64,000 nt of DNA. Source: Hofstenia miamia. Taxonomy: Eukaryota > Xenacoelomorpha > Acoela. Numbering within the stretch: the first letter of the stretch is position 1; every line of letters starts with the position of its first letter. Of this stretch, positions 22,154 to 35,287 are shown piece after piece. The DNA lies in assembly GCA_004352715.1 (NCBI GenBank), contig SCFE01000066.1:403768-467767 (forward strand), read 5' to 3'. The position numbers and the translations under genes are program-made. The notes beneath the pieces were generated by a model. That model searched no databases. It was not told the DNA's origin and saw only the letters and a program-made list of their open reading frames with translations.

Positions 22154-24208
22154 CTGAAATTGGAAAAAGGATTATTAATTTTGATAAAATTGATATATAT
22201 ATATATATATATATATTAATTTTGTTCATGATATTAGCCTAGGGCATAATTGACAATATATGAGTATCATGAACTTGTCTGAGAAAAATTTGTTATGCAT
22301 AAAATGAATAACAATCTTAGTGAACTGGGTCAACAGTAATATTATGATTATATTCTAATGATATTTCATGTGAAACTTTGTTGATTCCCTTTTATATATT
22401 CATAGATTCACATGTTTGAAGCTATTTCGTCTATATTTCTCTCACTTTCAACATTTTATACATGCTTTTAAGTAAAAGATCTCCACTGAATACATTAACC
22501 ACGTTTTGTAAAGTAAAGAAACTCATAAAACTTAGCTTTTTGAAAAAAGTCAAGTCAAAGTTCGAATTGCCAATGAGCCAGTGATCAGCGTCTTGGCATC
22601 AAAGGGGGAATTCGTCGGAGTTTTAGAGCTTAAATGGAAAAAAGAGAATTCTCTATCTTATGGTGCATTTAGATTTTAGAATTCCTTATTAGCTTTGAAC
22701 TATAAACGTCAAAATATTTTTGAGGAACTCATTAAATTTTGTAAAAATATCTTAACTAATTTGGTTTATGTTTATTATCAGAAAAGTTTATAATTTAGAC
22801 ATTACGAAATTCTTACGGAAATAACTCATATTTTTTCAAAATTTTTTATAATTAGAAAATATAGAAATTTTTATAACAATTACAGAAAACTCTTTTTTTA
22901 TCTTTGATAAAAACCTTTCAAATAAATATATATATATATAAATATATATATATATGTATATAAATATATATATATATATATTATCTCATTGCAAATACCG
23001 ATTTGTAAAAATTTTGAATTTAAATCAGTGCATGTGTACAGACATTTTTTACTAAGGTAAGATTTTTCTCCATAATTCGATTTTTTAAGTAGTTTGCATA
23101 CACTATGTGTATTTACAGAGCTATGTTTAGGGAATCACTTACAAGGGTATTGGATGGAAAATAATTCTCTGATATAGAATATACGTGAAATTTAATTCTC
23201 CAAAAACATAGATCTTGGTGCTAAAAATTAATATTAAAACTAAAATTTTTTGGCAAAGTGAATTTATGAAATATTTTGTTTGAACCTTTTTGGCCAGAAC
23301 TGTATGTCCAAATAAACATCAGCGTTGAATGAGAGTATGCGAAATTTGTAACGAAGAATTCCTTTTGTTGTTATTCAAATGAGATGTTTTCTAAGATCCA
23401 CTATCAAGTGTTGTTTAGTTTCAAAAAGCACTTTATGCTGGAGATTGTGAACGAAAAATTCATTAATTGATAATACAATACGAATTCCTTAATATTCTTA
23501 TTAATTCTTATTAAACATGTTATAATTTGACCTTGAAATCTTCCTAATAGAGTGTATTTTTGCAAAGTAAGTAATACCTGCTTGTGATACAAACGTCAAA
23601 TTTTGCAATTGTTTTGAGTTAAGAAGCGCTCATTGTTTTCATTATCACATTTTTAAAATCTAATTTTACTGAAAGCATTGGACAATAATTTGATGGAGAA
23701 ATTGGATGACGCTTATGTCTTCTATTAGTTGTCTCATAAATTTTGTTATTAAATTATAAAATATGTCCCCAAGTAATTTGGGGAAATTAAAATTCAACAA
23801 TGAACTTTTAATTGAGTGTTTTAAGCTAAATCACTCAGTTTTAGTAGAATTGATATTTATGAGATTAATAATTTATTAGATTTATTTATTAAATATATTT
23901 ATTATTACATTTGAAGTTTGTCACATTTCTTAAGCTTAAATATATTTTCCTATTTTCTTCTTACTTTCAATCACAGCCATCTACTAGTTGACTGTGTTTC
24001 AATGAATTATTATTTAGCAAACAATTTTTAAAAATAGCAAGGGTTTGTTCAGTTCTTGCTGCCTAGTTTATTGAATATTAGTGTTGTTGATATATCAGTT
24101 CTTTCTTTTACAAGATTTACAATTATAAGTAAATTGTTGTTGATATTTGTTATTATTGATTACTATGCTTGAAAAGTTATATTTTCATTTCTATCTTCCC
24201 CTAAATAG
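22154..24208. other. No exon found; two (TA)n arrays
   Basis: This is upstream of the GPCR exons and should be intronic. It holds (TA)n arrays at about 22192-22216 and 22926-22981. TM1-TM3 coding was searched for on the minus strand and not found. The sequence TTTTTGGCCAGAACTGTA near 23289-23306 looks like a Tc1/mariner terminus, but no partner end was found. Confidence 0.35.
22926..22981. repeat. (TA)n microsatellite, interrupted
   Basis: TA repeats with ATAAATA and GTATATAAA interruptions. It lies in the presumed intron upstream of the GPCR exons. Confidence 0.9.
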
Positions 24209-24329
24209 ATGCAAGTTATCCTTTTGAGCTTAAACGGACAAATTCCTGTTGATGCGGATAACATGATATCTCATAGAGCATGCATACCGAATCGTGCCAA
24301 TATTAAAATCCAGACGTTTAGCAAGCGAG
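24209..24329 (+). CDS. Candidate internal coding exon (121 nt), product unknown
   Basis: The acceptor CTTCCCCTAAATAG| precedes 40 open codons and one extra base, ending at the donor AGCGAG|GTATTA. GC is about 40%, clearly above the flanks. The peptide reads MQVILLSLNGQIPVDAD, then NMISHRACIPNRANIKIQ and TFSKR. The initial ATG follows directly after the acceptor, so it could be the first coding codon or an internal Met. A phase-compatible terminal exon candidate lies at 31249-31328. The family is not recognised. Confidence 0.45.
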
Positions 24330-25258
24330 GTATTATAAATTTTCAATAATGCAGCTTCTATCTAAAATATGACCTGCCATCTGGTTTCAATATTTAACAA
24401 GAAATAATCTAACATGTTTTAAAACTAATGCAGACATTGTTCATTATTGTAAATCGAACACATTTTAATCATGTTGGGTTCCAAAACTCGGTTTGCATGG
24501 AAAAATTTTCACAAAACTCTCAATTTTCACCTAGTACAAGTTGAATTTTATTCGATATTATTTGAGACTAGTATATCTATTCTCGTAATGGCATTCTAAA
24601 ATTGAATCACGCTTTGTTTTTCTTGCTCGGCATGAAATTTTAAAGGTTGTGTGTCCATTAAATATGCACATCTGTCAATACATTTGAAAGCAATCCCTCT
24701 CAACTCCAATTTTTTAGCTATACGTGGAATGAGAGTAAATGCAAATAAGGCACCATTTTGCATCATAAAATCTAATTAAACGACAAAATTTAGTCTGCTT
24801 TAGTTGAAGGATGTGATTACTACATATTCAAAACCCCTTTGAAAGAGCGATTTCAGCAAAGCATGTTTGGCAACTAATCAAATTCAAAATGATCTTCAAC
24901 AAACAAGACATATAACATATGACATCCATAATCAAAGATTTCGTCTTGGTGATCTTAATTCTCCTACCCAACAATTTAATATTCTATCTAACATTATTTC
25001 AAACATTTGCAAACTTCTGCTTGCTGAAATTGAACTCAAATGTAATGTGAATTTAATGTAATGCACAAAGTTAATAGCGGAAGAGCTGATTTTTGTATGC
25101 TATGGTACATTTTACCAATGTAATTCCAAAATTAATGTATATTATATTTGTATTATATCTGCTTCTTTACGATTTTCCACATAAAAATTTTGACATACAT
25201 TCATGGTTTCTCGCTTTGTTGAACAAATAATTTTCCATTTTAATTTGAGTTCCTTAAT
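24330..25258. other. No firm gene; one unassigned ORF
   Basis: The stretch 24858-25061 (+) follows a TTTCAG and stays open for about 67 codons (KACLATNQIQNDLQQTRHI through NICKLLLAEIEL). It looks like a coding fragment, possibly of a transposon, but I recognise no motif. The rest is AT-rich with nothing seen. Confidence 0.3.
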
Positions 25259-25266
25259 TAACCGCC

Positions 25267-25671
25267 CAGGCCCGTAGCCAGCATAATCACCTAAGTGGGG
25301 TCGATGCGCATTTAAGAGGGGTTGATGGGAATTTCGACTCCTTTTATAAAATAGGCTAAAATTTTACCAAGTCTGTACATAATTTTATTTTTGTTGCATC
25401 CATGGGCGTACGCGGATTTTCTAACTTGTGAGGTCATCTAGTATAGTGATCATGTAAGTGACTAAAGGCAGGGTGAAGCCCCGCGGTAATTTTTTGAAAA
25501 TATAGTCAAAATAAACCTTAGAATTGCATTATTAGGAGCAATGTTGCAACAATTGAATTAACAAATATTATTTTTACATACTGATTTTTCTTTAGCTTTG
25601 TTGTCTAGGAGGAGTTACCTGATCTTCCAGGGGGGTTCGACCCCTCCTAACCACCCGTGGCTACGGGCCTG
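25267..25671. mobile_element. hAT-type MITE (405 bp) with 14-bp TIRs and an 8-bp TSD
   Basis: The element begins CAGGCCCGTAGCCA and ends with its exact inverse TGGCTACGGGCCTG. It is flanked by TAACCGCC (25259-25266) and TAACAGCC (25672-25679), an 8-bp target-site duplication with one mismatch. CAGG termini and an 8-bp duplication are hAT hallmarks. No coding capacity remains. Near the right end GGGGGGTTCGACCCC forms a hairpin. The terminus resembles a family widespread in invertebrate genomes. Confidence 0.85.
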
Positions 25672-26280
25672 TAACAGCCCACTTCGTTGTGTTTATTTAT
25701 TGTGTCATTCGCTATGTAAAGTCTAGAAATTAATGCGAACCCTAATTCTAATTTTGTTTTTGCAATTACACAAATTTTAAGACAAGTAGTTGAAAATGTG
25801 AAAATAACTCGTTTGCTTAGTAATAATTGATCTTCTTGAAAAATTCAATGCAGATTCGCAAGAAATAGTAAAAATGCAAAATCACTAATTGCCTTTGAAA
25901 TTTAATAACAATGCAATTTACATAAACTTTGTAACCTAAGTCGCCAGTTTACAACTTCAAACATAAATATTTTTGATATATTTCTATAATGATTGGAAGG
26001 AATGCCTAATTGGACTAAAAACTTATGAATTTGAAAGTGTAGGTTACTACAAAGCTTATGTATTCTTCAATATTTTGTACGTAAACACTTAAAACAAACG
26101 CTTTTCTAACTGAATGTAATTAAACAGATTAATGATGATAAAAATTATTTGTAATTGTTCATGTTATTTCTGACATCATAAGCTCTATACATTTAATCAC
26201 GGCAACTCTTCATATTTAAGAGTGGCTGTGATTTAATCATAGATTCTATTAATCCTTTTCATATAATACTAGAAAAGCAT

Positions 26281-26467
26281 TCGGAGAGCGCAGACCTCCG
26301 CCACGCAGCTTGTGTCCCCCGGATCAGCACCAAAATTTAATTCTCCTTGGGCGGAGACGCACCTCTGGTGAAAATTTGCGGTCAATCCATCTATTACTTT
26401 TTCCGTAAAGTTGCTAACAGACAAACTAACAAACGCTACCAAAAACATAACCTCCTTGGCGGAGGGA
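26281..26467. repeat. Dispersed repeat ending in CCTCCTTGGCGGAGG
   Basis: A GC-rich block in AT-rich surroundings. It has the features of a dispersed metazoan repeat whose 3' part reads TTGCTAACAGACAAACTAACAAACG, broken here as TTGCTAACAGACAAAC and AACATAACCTCCTTGGCGG. The terminal CCTCC...GGAGG can form a hairpin. From recall it resembles the 3' region of a non-LTR element or SINE common in marine invertebrates and fish. Exact family assignment needs a repeat library. Confidence 0.5.
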
Positions 26468-29400
26468 AATATTGTAAAATTCAGATTTTCAATACACTCT
26501 GGATTTTGTGGTCTAGCGAGTTCGGCTCGGTTCTGTTCAATTGATGCAACATTAGTTGAGCCCGACCTGTTGGAAAGATAACTTTGGATACCTAAAGTGG
26601 AATTTCAAATGATATAGAAACCCTTAATGTTAAAAAAGTTTTGTAATTTGTAACGTATGTGATAAATAATGTGAAAATGCAATTACATTGTGTTTAAATT
26701 CGACCAGGCTTGTTGGATTATTCAAATTTGAAACTCGCGCTATGCCACGTTTCAAATTTTTGTATAAAACAAGCAAGATAAATATTGTGTGTAATGTAAT
26801 TATATTAAAAAATTGTTCGAGATTGAAACAAATTCAATTATTTGGAACTTTGAATCATACAAAGCGCCAGATGGCTTAATATTTAGCCAACAAAACTGCT
26901 GATTGGTAAATCATTTTATCCAAGTCAATTCAGTAGTTAGGGAAATTATCTTCCATAGAAACTTACAGACATGCCTGGACAGAAAAAAAAGTTTTTAGAA
27001 AAATGATTTTTTCTACTATTAATTGACTAATTATTAAAAATTCATCATTTTTAGAATATTTTTGAAAAGAACAGAAGAAAGTATATTACAAGCTATCTTA
27101 GAAATGAAAGATATTATCCCAAAAATATTCTATTGACATGAGAAATGCATTCTTCTATCAATAAGGTGGAATCTATATTTTGGTAATTGAAATTTCTTGA
27201 GATATTATATCATATTACGTCAACTTTTAATTAACTTCATATCATATTATTATTATTAAATGCCATGGATATAAATTTACTCTAGAGAATATAATTTCAA
27301 CTGAGAAAATCAATGACTGGAAAGTAGAGATTAGAATAACGATCTTAACAAATGTCTTCACGAATCAATTTTTGAAATGTGCTAAACTATGAATATCGCC
27401 TTTGATATTAAAAAATTAATAGTATGGTCATAAAAGAATTAAGAATTCCCTTAAAATAACTTAATAGTATACGTAATGATTTCAATAAAGCATTAGTCAT
27501 ATACTATTTGCAATACTAATTGTTATTAAACAAGTGCATTTCTGCTTAAGCTTCTTCTAAGAGGTTCAAAATATAGGTTGAGAAATATAGCTGCTAATGT
27601 ATTAACCCTATTAGAACTTCAAATTGGGTTCATCCATGGGACACATTGCTTCTAACGGTTTCATTGAATAGTCAAACATTGTAGCAATATATCTAGAATT
27701 TCCGCATCGGTCTAATGGTCGGACATCATAAACAATGCAAATTCTCATGCTTAGTGAAACAGAAACATAAACTGACCGTTGCTTTTTTCACGGTGGTGAA
27801 CGTGACAACTGTTGATATGCGCTCTAAAATACTGTCGCATGTATTTAACACTATTTTTCTCATAATGTTTTTAATAACATCTTTAATATAGCATACTTAT
27901 AGATGTCATTCAATTTAATGTAGAAGCCACAATCGAATAAATGCATGGCAACGATAATATTCAGTGAAGATAGAATGATCATGCCGTCATTTGTTCAGAT
28001 CTTGATTCATCATATAGCGGATGGTGTTGTATGTAGCAATGGTAAATTGACAGCCCACAAAAATGAACAAGTTTTTACAGTGGACATTATTCAAATGATG
28101 ACTATACATGTAGAATCAGCAATCTATCTTTATCTTAATTACAAACTTGCGTTTTGTGAACGTGTAGTGCGCCTTTTTAATAGATTTATTCTTAAAGGAT
28201 GTAAACCAATTATATTCCGCCTTAAGAACTGACATTTTCTTGGTCATGCAAAAAATCAAAATGCAGCCTCAAAAATTCATGATGGATCATAAATTCGGAA
28301 ATTTTGGGACAGTATTATTTATCCATGTGATAACATAAAGTTGGTTGACTTACGGTAGGAGATGAAATTTTTTATAATACTTAAAAACTTTGAAATTCAA
28401 GTTCAAGTTTTTGTGTCTAAGGTTCAAATATAAGGTTGATAGAAGTGTTTTGACCATTATTCAGTTTGTGAATTTGCGTTTTTAATCATGCTTTTCAGCT
28501 ATGGAATTATACGGTAAGATTTAATTAAGCGTAGTGATAAAAATTTACAAGATCTAATGATGTAGATGAGATAACGTTTGGCTGACTCCAGTCAAGAAAA
28601 TCAAATAAAATTGTTAAACAATACCTTAAAATTATTTCTCAAATATCTTCAATTAATTTTTATTATCCATGTCTATACCATATTTTAGCAGCTATTGAAT
28701 AAAAAGCTTAGTAATATGTATATTTTGGACAATATATTCTGAATCATGCATTTCGCAGCATTAAAAATCATAACTGTAATTCCTCTGTTAAATACCTCTA
28801 GTCATAAGTGATGCACAACTTAGGATCTCTAATTGACATTTTAAAGTAGATTTAAAATATATTATGTCCTCAGGCACATATTCATTTACCTTAGTGTTAC
28901 CCATTTTGCTAAAGGGTTCGAATGTTTTATAGGCCAATTTGTAAAATGTTAGTTATGCATTGAAGTGTTATTAGATCCTAAAATCTATGACATTTGGAGT
29001 GAAATTAATTCACACCAATTCTAAGGAACTTCAATTGCATAATAAATTTCTTGGCTAAAATTAACTTATGTATTTCAGATTTTGTTATTAGTCAGAGTTT
29101 TTTGCTTCAACTGGCTAATGGTAAAGATAACTCTTGAAAAGGAATAAGTTATGCAGTTTTCCATATTAAGACTTTTTAATATATGTTCAACATTTAAATA
29201 ATTTACAAAAGCAAATTTTTCATCATAGCTGTTTATTCAGGGTAGAATTCAACACAATGTTGGGAAGTTACTACAGAATTGGTGATAGATAACATATAGT
29301 GGAAATTTCCATATGAAGTGCATTGACAAATTTAGATTTTAAATATTCCATCACATACTCTAGAATACACTGCTAATGTTAACGTAATTTAATTTTGCAA

Positions 29401-30311
29401 AACTGACAGATTAGCAATATTCAAAACCTATTATCACATTAAACCAAGTGTCACTACATTAATCAAGGCTTTATGATTTCAACGAAAAAAATATTCAAAT
29501 ATCTTTAGTGGTTTTAAAATGTGAGGCCATTAAGGTTTGCAATTTTTTTCGAAATTTTTGCAATATATTTTGAAGCATTGAAATTCCTTATGTGCAGTAA
29601 ACTTAACAAGTAAACGAATTAGCACAAGTGAAAATCATTGACACAAAAATGTAATTTCTTTCAAAAATATTTTCATAATTGGTGTTCACAGACCCTAAAT
29701 CGAACCTCAAATAGAAGCAGTAATCTTTGGGATATCCTGATTCAAAACACTAATTCAAATTAAGGAATTATAAAATGTAGTCTATGCAACACTATTTAGG
29801 TTATGGCAACCTAAAAAAATGAAATCACACTATTATAATTTGAGTAAATTACTATTAATATGTATTAATGTGTGTACTAATATGTGTAAAAACTGGGAAA
29901 ATGAATTGTTTTTTAAACGCTTAAATGCATATTTAACATTTAAAAATTCAATAAATATGCACCAAATTTTAGGAAATGTAAAAAGCAAATTTAATAAATA
30001 ATTTTGAATCTATAGCAATTTAGCAAAGGCAACTATTTCATGGTTTGAGGATAAATATATAATTGGCTATTGTTTGTATACTACTGTTAACAACACCGAA
30101 TTAATTGATGCATACAAGGATATACTGAAAATATTTTAATTAAAATTCGCATTTTGTTAACATGAAACATGGTAAGACAATATTAGTAATTTGTTTTCCT
30201 TAATGCATAGATTCATCATTTTATGCAAAAACCAACAAAATGCATTTTCCAAAATATTATAGGTGAGTAACTAGCAAAATTTGATTTTGCACTTTAAATT
30301 ATAATCATTAC
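26468..30311. other. No firm gene
   Basis: AT-rich. A 95-codon plus-strand ORF (27945-28232) and a 63-codon one (26688-26879) show no recognisable domain and lack convincing splice or start context. Nothing else was identified. Confidence 0.35.
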
Positions 30312-30409
30312 CTGCAAGGCCTGTTTTCATCATTGTCATCTCCTTGTTTTTCAGGAGTTTTATCCGATGAGCCTGTCATGCTCGAGCGGGTGAAATATGA
30401 AGCCAGCCG
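30312..30409 (-). CDS. Candidate internal coding exon (98 nt), product unknown
   Basis: The acceptor GGGAATTTTCAG| and a near-consensus donor (CTTGCAG|GTAATG) bound 98 nt at about 47% GC, one of the most GC-rich patches in the region. The frame gives RLASYFTRSSMTGSSDK, then TPEKQGDDNDENRPC: a basic/serine stretch followed by an acidic, probably disordered segment. It starts in phase 0 and leaves two bases. There is no evident connection to the GPCR exons 8 kb downstream. Confidence 0.5.
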
Positions 30410-33140
30410 CTGAAAATTCCCTAAACAAAGTTACTCAGCTCTTTAATGTTGAAAAACATCTTTGTTGTCTAATTATAAAGTGTAGCCTTCAACAATTTTA
30501 TTTTTTGCCGCTAAGTGGTGTTGAATTGTAATTGTAGGACGGAATCATACTTACAGGAACAAATTGAAATATTTCAAATGAAGTAAATAAAAATATTAAC
30601 GCCATCAATTTATGAATAAGCACTTTGAACAGTTAGTTATATTAAATAACTGAACCATTTAAAAAAATAATTAGGATAGCTTAACCATGGAGCGCAAATC
30701 TAATATTTTATTTTCCATTGAAAGTGATAAAAGATTATGATATGCAGAATACATTTCTAAGGAAACAATGAAGTAAAATAGTGCGATATTAAGCAGCTAC
30801 CGGGTAATAACAGAATCAATTTAATGACGTTGACTCTTTTATGTTTTAAATCCAATTAACAAAATCCCTGTTACCATTGAACTCATGAATATAGTGAGAA
30901 TGAAAAATACCATATTTTGACAAAATGTTAGCGAGAAACAACGTAGCTGTAACTATAAGCCTAACCTCAATCTTAAATCCCACACCTCTTGAACTCCTGC
31001 TATTAACGAATATAATGTTTGATAATCGCAAATGTCTTTGTTGTTTCATGTTTTGTGCCCAATGTTCCATATTCAAATTTTCTTATATCCCGAATTTTTA
31101 AGTGAAAATAAACGGTGTATCCATAACAAATCTATAATATGCTTAATACAAATATCATACAGCCAAATGATCATTTAAAAGGCTGAAGATGTTTGTTTGC
31201 TTGTCACTGTTTCTATAAACGCACGTTTTAACATCTTGTTTATCTCAGGATTCAATGTTGATGCAAAGGGATTAAGCCAAACTAGTACATTCAATATTTG
31301 CAAGGCACAGGATATTTCACCAGCATAATATTCGCTTTGTATCAATTTTTGGAAATACTAAATTATGCTCAATTTGCTATTTGCTTAAAATACAACATCT
31401 GGTATTTGATGTATCCACAATATTACTTACTAATATTATTCAAATTTATACCTCAGATAATATAATAAATATTTATTGAGCATATATGCCATAATTTTGG
31501 TGCAATAATCTGCTTTGTTACGAACTTTTATGCAATGTATATAAAATCCTTAGATATTTGATGAATCTTTAATAATTCATTAATTTATAGTAATCTATTA
31601 ATGTATTGTAAATTAATTACGTTTTGTATAATATATATTTTTATTAATTTCTTACTGTTAAAATACTAATATAACCGTGAATATGATTTTTGGTTCCCTA
31701 AGTTTGTTTGTTACTCTTGAACTTTGCAAATTGTGTTCATAAAACTTTGTCGAATACACATGTGTTACCCAAATTTTAATAAATGATATCACGCTATAAA
31801 AAATTGAATTTTATTTTACTAGTTTCATTTATTACCTTATGGTTTCACAACTAACACTAGACCCGCAAAATGGGTCGATTAGCCTGTAATTGAAATGCTT
31901 AGGCATAGGAAGTAGCAAATGTTGCGCCTCTAGTGGTAAGCAAAGCGAATAGAAATTATACCAATGAATTTCTAATCTGTAGATACGCTGAAAAACATTT
32001 GTGGGTGTTTTGCCAAACATTACAATTGTTTTGAATGGTCTACATTGAGTGTTTAGACTTCTAAGGTTCTAAAAAAGTATTTAGAAAGCCAACATTATGA
32101 CTTTTCAAACTTAAGTAAATGCTTTAAAAATAAATTTTGATAAATCATAATGCACACAAAATATTTCAATGGAAACTGTCAAAGTATTCTGAATGATATG
32201 CAGTTAAATGTATTACTATAATTTAGCAAATTTATTGATTATATCGTTCTACTATGTCATAAATTATTGAATTCAAATTAAACGTTGAACTAAACTATTT
32301 CTGAAAGAATGTTAAATTTCAAGGGAATTCTTTGGAAAAATTCATTTTCCTCGAAATATGATTTTATTCATAAATTTATACAAAATTCTTAATGAAAACG
32401 TTATACCAATAAATTATTTCTCAATAAAATTATTTTTAAAGCATTTTTATCAAATATTTTATGAATTGGTATTATTTATACTAACCTTAAAACGTTCTCA
32501 GTATTTATGATTATATATTAATTGATATGCAAATAAAATAACATTAATGAAAAGGAAATCATGGATGACTTTTGTAATTATAATATTTTGATTACAAATT
32601 AAAAGGGGAAGATGTATTTGTGGACATAAACTGTCAAAATAATACGTCAGACAATACCAAGGGATTAAAAGTAGATTGGTTTGGTTAGCATTGTTAACAT
32701 CGTGTCTTAAACAATCAGATAGTTATTCACTAAGCTAGATTATAGACTTGAGAAAACACTAGTTCACCTTCAGAGTTTCGAATTTCAATGGAGATTTACA
32801 ATAAACAAAGGGCGTTTACGAAATATCCAAGTTGTTTTATTCCAATTTTGAATGAATAATATATTTATGAAGTATAGTAATAAAAAATATATATTTAATT
32901 TTTTTCACTTGGAGATGTTATATTGGATTCATTAACAGCTTCCTATTTAAAATCTATTGAGGTCCCAAAATGATAACGTAGAAGTATTTTTGGCGTCAGC
33001 AGTATTGCTTTGTGGATAAGCAATATTTGATTACAGTAACCAATTCAAATACATCAGTTTAAGACTATGTGCCTAATGAAAAATCATGAAGTACACCATA
33101 GGTAAATGCTATTTTACAACCAGTCAATAAAAGTACATAT
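30410..33140. other. No firm gene; one weak terminal-exon candidate
   Basis: At 31249-31328 (+) a pyrimidine-rich acceptor (TTTATCTCAG|) precedes FNVDAKGLSQTSTFNIC, then KAQDISPA and a stop. Its phase fits the exon at 24209-24329, but the intron would be about 6.9 kb. The AGGCGCAAC/CCACTAGAG patch near 31920 is CTCF-motif-like on the minus strand. Otherwise AT-rich. Confidence 0.25.
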
Positions 33141-33416
33141 GTTATAGTAAGATTGTGTAATTAAAAATTTCGTGAAATCCCTAAAATTTCAGTGAATTTG
33201 TGAAAGTGCACTTAAAAACTACATAAAGCAACTAATTTTGAAGAGTGTGGGTTAGGGTTAGGGTTAGGGCCAGGTTTAGATTTTTCCCAATAAATACCTG
33301 AATGATCTAGTTATTTTAATGTTTTTATGAAGTTAGGTAATTTAAATACCAATTTGACAAATTCACTGAATTTTAGGGATTTCTGGAAATTCTTAGTTTT
33401 ACAATCTTACTGCAAC
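33141..33416. mobile_element. Foldback MITE (~276 bp) with ~60-bp inverted repeats and an internal TTAGGG run
   Basis: The left arm (33141-33201, GTTATAGTAAGATTGTGTAA...) and the right arm (about 33357-33416) are imperfect inverted repeats over roughly 60 bp, sharing blocks such as GAAATCCCTAAAATT. Both ends abut ATAT sequence, so the target duplication is TA-like and cannot be fixed exactly. The centre holds three GGGTTA units plus GGG. There is no coding capacity. The right side runs straight into a (TA)n array. Confidence 0.8.
33249..33269. repeat. Short telomere-like (GGGTTA)n run
   Basis: Three perfect GGGTTA units plus a final GGG inside the MITE at 33141-33416. TTAGGG is the common metazoan telomere repeat. 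At this length it is an interstitial motif, not a chromosome end. Confidence 0.85.

Positions 33417-33451
<35 letters not shown>
33417..33451. repeat. (TA)n microsatellite
   Basis: Interrupted TA array abutting the right inverted repeat of the foldback MITE. Confidence 0.9.
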
Positions 33452-35287
33452 GTACACTAGGGTGATTAGAATTTAAACTGTGTTTTAGCATCCTCAATCT
33501 AAAAGGATATGAGAAGTACTTCATTTGAAAAGAAACTCTCATCCTTCGGAGGTAGGTTTCAATGCATACTCATTGGAAACCGCTATTAAAAAGTTATAGT
33601 TAAATTCAATTCATCAATCTGAATCAAATAAATATGCCTAATAATTTTAGCTTTTCAAGTTTGCAAGAAGTCGAAAGACTTGGACAAACATTTCCAGAGT
33701 ATAAATATGAATTTGAGGAAAGAGTTTCTGAGGAATATCTAAGAATTCAGTCTAACACAAAACTCGTAAGAAATTAGAATAGACATGTAGGATTATTGCA
33801 TCTGAGTGGGCTGAATTTTTCTCTGTTGCTCATTTATAAATGAGAAAATTCTATAAGAGAACATTGAAAAGTTCTTAGAAAACTTAGAAAAATATTGGAT
33901 TCAAGAAAAATTGGCCAATATTCTAAAAAAGAAGTCAGGTGCCAGAGTTGCAATAAAAATAATGGAAGCTACATACCAAAAGAATACATGTAATATTAAT
34001 ACAGATAATATCTTGCATAAATCTATTTTGATAAATATTTTGTAAGAAAAATATTTACAATATCTTTTATGAGATTTTAAATAAAAGTTAAGTCTTCTTC
34101 CAACCATTTTTGGCAACCACGTATAAGATAAGTTGATGGACTGAACGTATTATTATTATATTTAATTGAGAAATTACCATTTTTCATTTAATATGTATAA
34201 AATCATCCTATGAGAGATGAAGATTTTTTTAAAAAATATTATTATCCTATTATATACTCAATAAGATTTTTTTCTTAAAATGGGAATCCACGGTAAGCAT
34301 GAATAATTGATGCGTTTAACATAGACAATTAAGACAATTTTCTAAAATTACTTTACTCATTAATTACTTGCTAATAACTGCTCTCTGGCACTGACAGGTT
34401 AACAGCATTGAAAACATCTAAATGAGTGATGATTCTGAAAGCATTTGCTGATAAAACAATGCTATCTCTGTGTTATCATCAAAATTGACAGAAATCATTC
34501 TTAATAAATACATCTATATTAATTAAGTGACTGCTGCGGAGTTTAGATGAGTAAATTGAATGCAACTTTTCTTATATGTTAAATTCTCATGTAAATTTCA
34601 CAAAAAATATATTTTAGTGTTGAATCTTTGATATACGTCTTGTTGCATTAGTAAATGTGTGATTCAAACATTGTTCAAGTCTCATAAAGACTATTTTCAA
34701 GATGATGTATATTTTTTAAATGATGCCTCTTAAGACTATTAACATTGAAAACACTTATACAATAATTTGTTTGCATTCCTTACCATAAATTAATGATTAA
34801 ACAAGTTCCAATTTTATATTGTCTAAAATCATGGAATAATGACTTTATGAAATAATTTTGGAAAAATCTTGCATTTTGCAGTATCATGAAATTTGTTTTT
34901 CAAAAATGTATTAATAATAATAAAAAAAATTCGTACACCCTATGTATATATGTCTTCATCAAAAATGCTAAGATATAAGACGTTATTCCTGTCACACCCG
35001 ATCCAACTTTAAAATCATATTTAATATAAATGGGAACATTTCAATTATTGTACAACTCCTAATCGATCATTTCTTTTAAATATCGAATTCTAGACAACTT
35101 CATAGTGCTGTACTCAAGCCTATAACTTATAATGTTATAAATTTATAGAGTCTTTGACAGTGATGTTGGTTTAATTTAGTTTTAACTCCAATTTAAACCT
35201 TAAACCCGAATCTCTATAAAAAACCAAACAAAATGTAATTTAAACTTTATTTTAAACCAAACGTTTATTCCAAACAAATTATCAGCA
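33452..35287. other. No gene seen
   Basis: AT-rich. The short minus-strand ORF at 33901-34116 has no domain. The left terminus of the hAT copy at 35288-36942 may lie near 35150-35287 but was not resolved. Confidence 0.4.

Noticed and set aside
28905-28930. GGGTTCGAATG, tRNA B-box-like motif
   Set aside because: No A box or cloverleaf at the right distance. No tRNA gene was recognised anywhere in the window.
33249-33269. Chromosome end (telomere)
   Set aside because: Only three and a half units, embedded in a MITE; interstitial.
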